Assembly: GCA_018667995.1 (NCBI GenBank)
Contig: JABIQT010001066.1
Coordinates: 1 to 10,320, forward strand
DNA length: 10,320 nucleotides
Source: Candidatus Latescibacterota bacterium
GTDB taxonomy: Bacteria; JAAXHH01; JABIQT01
Reading direction: 5' to 3'
In this document: piece after piece, positions 7,954 through 10,320 of the stretch
Layout of the letters: every line of letters starts with the position of its first letter
Position numbering within the stretch: the first letter of the stretch is position 1
Notes under the pieces: model-generated
What the model was told of the DNA's origin: nothing
Seen by the model: only the letters and a program-made list of their open reading frames with translations
The model's database searches: none
Made by a program: the position numbers and the translations under genes

Positions 7954-7967
7954 GTATGAATTACAGG
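7946..7967. repeat. CCTGTAA-N8-TTACAGG inverted repeat, candidate operator
   Basis: There is a perfect 7-bp inverted repeat (7946-7952 and 7961-7967) with an 8-base spacer. One arm lies over the -35 box at 7948-7953. Size and symmetry fit a dimeric repressor or activator site. It also lies 22 bases downstream of the stop of the 7989-8774 gene, so a transcript hairpin is an alternative, but there is no T-run after it on the minus strand. Confidence 0.45.
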
Positions 7968-7988
7968 GCTATATGGAGCAACTGAGCC

Positions 7989-8774
7989 TCATGGCAATTC
8001 GATGATGGCGTTGCAGGCTTCGAGGCGAATCGATCTCGAATAGTGGTGTACCTCTATTTCGTCCGATATGGATGTGGGTACGCGAACGATGAATTCCGCC
8101 CAGTGAGGAGTATTAAACGCGACAAAGGCGACGTCAAACCCCCCAATGAGGTCATCGGGATCCACATTCATATCAGGGAAAAGTACGGGCCCCGTATCCG
8201 GTTGATATATGTAGTCGCGCTCGTTGGCGTTTATGGTCTTCACCGGGTATTCTATAACAGCCGTGTATCGATCTGATTCGATCTCCGTTCTCGCATTTAT
8301 CAATCGATTACCCAGCACCGCTTCGACAATCTCCTCGGCCGATGTCATGATGCGTCCAGTTACCTCCGTCAGGTCGACATTCAGGCTATCGAACGTCTCC
8401 TCTGCCTTAATGATTTGTCGTTCGGGTTGATTTCCCAGCGACGGTGGATAGAGCATGACGCCTTTATTCGCAACATCAAAGGCTTTCAACGCCATAAACT
8501 GGTCACCCGAAACGGAACACACCGGCTTGAAATCTGCATTCGGATCGTGCCAGATACCTTCATCTACGCCCACTTGCTCCGTCTTACAACTTACTCCCAG
8601 AACGAAGGACATGAGCCGCCCTGTGGCCTTCTCGTTGATGATGCACCTGCTGTCCAAGGGAATGCGTGCATTATTCAGTGTGTAGGGGGGCTTTTGGGCA
8701 ACGGTTTGCGGTTTCTTCTTGAGCGTGTCGATACGGAAAGTGAGGAAGGATCTTTGATAGTCGATCGTGTCCAT
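7989..8774 (-). CDS. Uncharacterised 261-residue protein
   Basis: I do not recognise the family. The frame is good: ATG at 8774 is preceded by GGGAG with a 5-base gap, and the stop is TGA at 7991-7989. The protein has no signal peptide and no membrane segment. It is mildly acidic, with basic residues concentrated in the first 30. Alternating hydrophobic stretches (about 168-180, 213-221, 226-233, 247-260) suggest a largely beta structure in the C-terminal half, and residues 121-160 look helical. Four cysteines (44, 63, 86, 254) are spread out without a metal-site pattern. The C-terminal part is rich in His/Trp/Tyr (N-T-P-H-W-A-E-F, E-V-H-H-Y-S-R). It diverges from the rhamnosidase gene and lies 129 bp upstream of the serine-hydrolase-like gene on the same strand, so a link to carbohydrate use is possible but unproven. 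Confidence 0.8.
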   Translation of the reverse strand: MDTIDYQRSFLTFRIDTLKKKPQTVAQKPPYTLNNARIPLDSRCIINEKATGRLMSFVLGVSCKTEQVGVDEGIWHDPNADFKPVCSVSGDQFMALKAFDVANKGVMLYPPSLGNQPERQIIKAEETFDSLNVDLTEVTGRIMTSAEEIVEAVLGNRLINARTEIESDRYTAVIEYPVKTINANERDYIYQPDTGPVLFPDMNVDPDDLIGGFDVAFVAFNTPHWAEFIVRVPTSISDEIEVHHYSRSIRLEACNAIIELP

Positions 8775-8814
8775 GACGGCTCCCGGACGTTACGAAATAA
8801 ACATAGCGGCAAAG

Positions 8815-8844
8815 TTGACCCAGCTTAATTTATAGGCGCATAAT
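8815..8844 (+). promoter_or_regulatory. Sigma-70-type promoter for the rhamnosidase gene
   Basis: TTGACC (8815-8820; 5 of 6) and CATAAT (8839-8844; 5 of 6) have an 18-base spacer, placing the start of transcription near 8851 and a leader of about 45 bases. On the opposite strand TATAAA (8834-8829) could serve as a -10 box for the unknown gene, but its -35 box is poor. If both are real, the divergent promoters overlap face to face. Confidence 0.5.
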
Positions 8845-8895
8845 ACATGATGCAAGGCGGTTTACCGGCACATAATCAGCTATGATCGGAATAGT

Positions 8896-10320
8896 ATGCT
8901 AACACATCCAATGTTCGAGGACAATCGCCCATATACCCGCTGGTGGTGGTTCTGCGATGAAATAAAACAGCCTGACATAACGCGACAGTTGCAGTGGGTC
9001 GCGGACCATCACTTCGGTGGTGTGGAGATAGCCTGGATGTATCCGCAGCCGGGAGCACGGGTAGGCGCGAAATGGTTGAGTCCTGAATGGACCACTCTAG
9101 TGGCTTTCGCTAAGTCAGAGGCAGACCGTCTTGGACTTGGATGTGATTTCACCTTCAGTACGGCCTGGCCTTTCGGTGGTTCCATCGTGCCCGCGGCCGA
9201 TGCGTGTCAAGTCTTCGACGGTCTATCAACACAACGAATGGAGAAGCCCTGGGAGCTGGGGCAATTCGGCCGTGGCTATGTATTGAATCATCTGGATAGG
9301 GAGGCTGTACTTCGCTATGGCAAAATAATGGGAGACGCATTGAGGCCCGCCATGGAAGGCTCTGTCTCTGGACTGTTCAGTGACTCCTGGGAGGTGTTTC
9401 CCGAGGGGCTGTGGTCTGTGGGATTGGATCGTGTCTTCAGCGACCGGTTCGGCTATGAGCTCGAGCCCTTCAAGCGGGACCTCGACGAGCACCCCCATAT
9501 ACGCTATGACTATCGCGTCCTGGTTTCTGAAGCCGCGTTGAACGGTTTCTTTCGCCCCTATATTGAGATATGCCGAAATCTCGGCGGCGTGAGTCGCGTT
9601 CAGTGTCACGGCGCACCAACGGATCTGGTGACCGCATTTTCCGAAGTGGACATTCCTGAATCCGAAGCACTGTTATTTGAACCGTTCTTCTCAGCCATAC
9701 CAGCTTCCGGTGCGGCCATAGGAGGCAAACCAGTTGTCAGCTGCGAGACGTTCACCTGTATCTATGGCTATGAGCCCTGGCCTGACAACTCTCCTCATCA
9801 TGGACGGGAGCGTGTCGCGGACCTGAAGCTCTTGGCAGACTCCGTCTTTGCCAATGGTGTCAATCATATCGTGTGGCATGGAATGCCATACAATTCGGAC
9901 GATAGCGGAAATACCTTCTATGCCACTACCCATCTGGGTCCCGATTGTGCCTTTGTGGATGAGCTACCCGCGTTCAATGATTATATGACAACCGTTAGCG
10001 GTTATCTGAAAGCCGGGCAAACCTACACAGACATTGCGATGTATCTCCCACTGGAAGATGTGCGTATGCTGCACCTCCTTCCCGACGAACAACAGACACC
10101 TGCCGGCACCTACTATTGGGAATTACAGGATACGGCGAGACCTCATAATCTATTGGGGTACCACCCACTCTGGGTGTCCGCAGAGATCCTTCAAGAGGCT
10201 TCCGTAGAAGGAGAGAGCATCAGGTGTGGCGCTGCCACATTCAGAATGCTGGTCGTGGATGTGGAATGGCTGGATAGGGAGGCGCTTTCGACGTTGAATC
10301 GGTTGGCCAATTTGGGCGCA
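8896..10320 (+). CDS. GH106-family alpha-L-rhamnosidase, 3' end outside window
   Basis: An open frame of 475 codons runs off the right edge without a stop. The start is set at ATG 8896, which has GGA 5 bases ahead; ATG 8911 is the alternative, and an in-frame TGA at 8848 bars anything further up. The sequence follows the GH106 pattern: R-P-Y-T-R-W-W-W (11-18), an F-G-G-V-E-I strand, K-W-L-S-P-E-W, S-D-S-W-E (162-166) and V-V-S-C-E-T-F-T (Glu284), then a V-W-H-G-M-P-Y-N stretch. Glu166 and Glu284 lie in the conserved acidic segments where family catalytic and calcium-linked glutamates are expected (from family knowledge, not aligned). The enzyme removes terminal alpha-L-rhamnose from glycans. 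Family members are usually 800-1100 residues, so about half is seen. No signal peptide precedes the barrel, suggesting a cytoplasmic enzyme. Confidence 0.82.
   Translation, partial: MLTHPMFEDNRPYTRWWWFCDEIKQPDITRQLQWVADHHFGGVEIAWMYPQPGARVGAKWLSPEWTTLVAFAKSEADRLGLGCDFTFSTAWPFGGSIVPAADACQVFDGLSTQRMEKPWELGQFGRGYVLNHLDREAVLRYGKIMGDALRPAMEGSVSGLFSDSWEVFPEGLWSVGLDRVFSDRFGYELEPFKRDLDEHPHIRYDYRVLVSEAALNGFFRPYIEICRNLGGVSRVQCHGAPTDLVTAFSEVDIPESEALLFEPFFSAIPASGAAIGGKPVVSCETFTCIYGYEPWPDNSPHHGRERVADLKLLADSVFANGVNHIVWHGMPYNSDDSGNTFYATTHLGPDCAFVDELPAFNDYMTTVSGYLKAGQTYTDIAMYLPLEDVRMLHLLPDEQQTPAGTYYWELQDTARPHNLLGYHPLWVSAEILQEASVEGESIRCGAATFRMLVVDVEWLDREALSTLNRLANLGA

Noticed and set aside
8415-8828. A 137-codon plus-strand frame opposite the unknown gene
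   Set aside because: It is antisense to the better-supported frame with a GGGAG ribosome site, and its own start has none; low-confidence call but the minus-strand gene is preferred.
1-10320. tRNA, rRNA, CRISPR arrays, insertion sequences or attachment sites
   Set aside because: No cloverleaf, regularly spaced repeat, transposase motif or integrase was seen on either strand.

Overview
The window (moderate GC, close to 50% by eye, dense genes) looks like a bacterial chromosome fragment concerned with surface or environmental polysaccharide. The gene set is an SGNH hydrolase, a lipid-linked oligosaccharide flippase, a sigma-54 enhancer-binding regulator, a Cys-type sulfatase, a secreted serine-hydrolase-like protein, an unknown protein and a GH106-type alpha-L-rhamnosidase. 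This set would fit marine, polysaccharide-using, Gram-negative-type lineages (for example Latescibacterota, Poribacteria or Planctomycetes-like groups). That is only an inference: no rRNA, tRNA or marker gene is present to place the organism.

Layout. Positions 1-941 (+) are the 3' part of an SGNH/GDSL hydrolase gene whose start lies left of the window. It is followed after 9 bp by a Wzx-like flippase (951-2459, +), which looks like the end of a polysaccharide assembly operon. A 755-bp stretch with no convincing gene (2460-3214) follows; it is AT-rich toward its right end and holds several short inverted and direct repeats. Next is a two-gene unit: a sigma-54-dependent regulator with a degenerate receiver domain (3215-4843, +), overlapping by 4 bp a sulfatase (4840-6294, +). 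Facing it is a secreted beta-lactamase-fold protein (6366-7859, -) that has lost the catalytic Ser and Lys of its family. Upstream of that lies an unrecognised 261-residue protein (7989-8774, -). Diverging from it across 121 bp is a GH106 rhamnosidase gene (8896 to the right edge, +).

How they may work together. The sulfatase and the rhamnosidase both lack signal peptides, so they may act inside the cell on imported sulfated, rhamnose-containing saccharides. Alternatively the left half (SGNH, flippase, regulator) may be about making the cell's own polysaccharide, with the regulator controlling it. The sequence does not decide between these. The most unusual points are the active-site loss in the serine-hydrolase homologue, the pseudo-receiver on the regulator, a perfect 7-bp inverted repeat lying over the -35 box of a good sigma-70 promoter before the pseudo-hydrolase gene, and the unknown protein sharing a divergent promoter region with the rhamnosidase.
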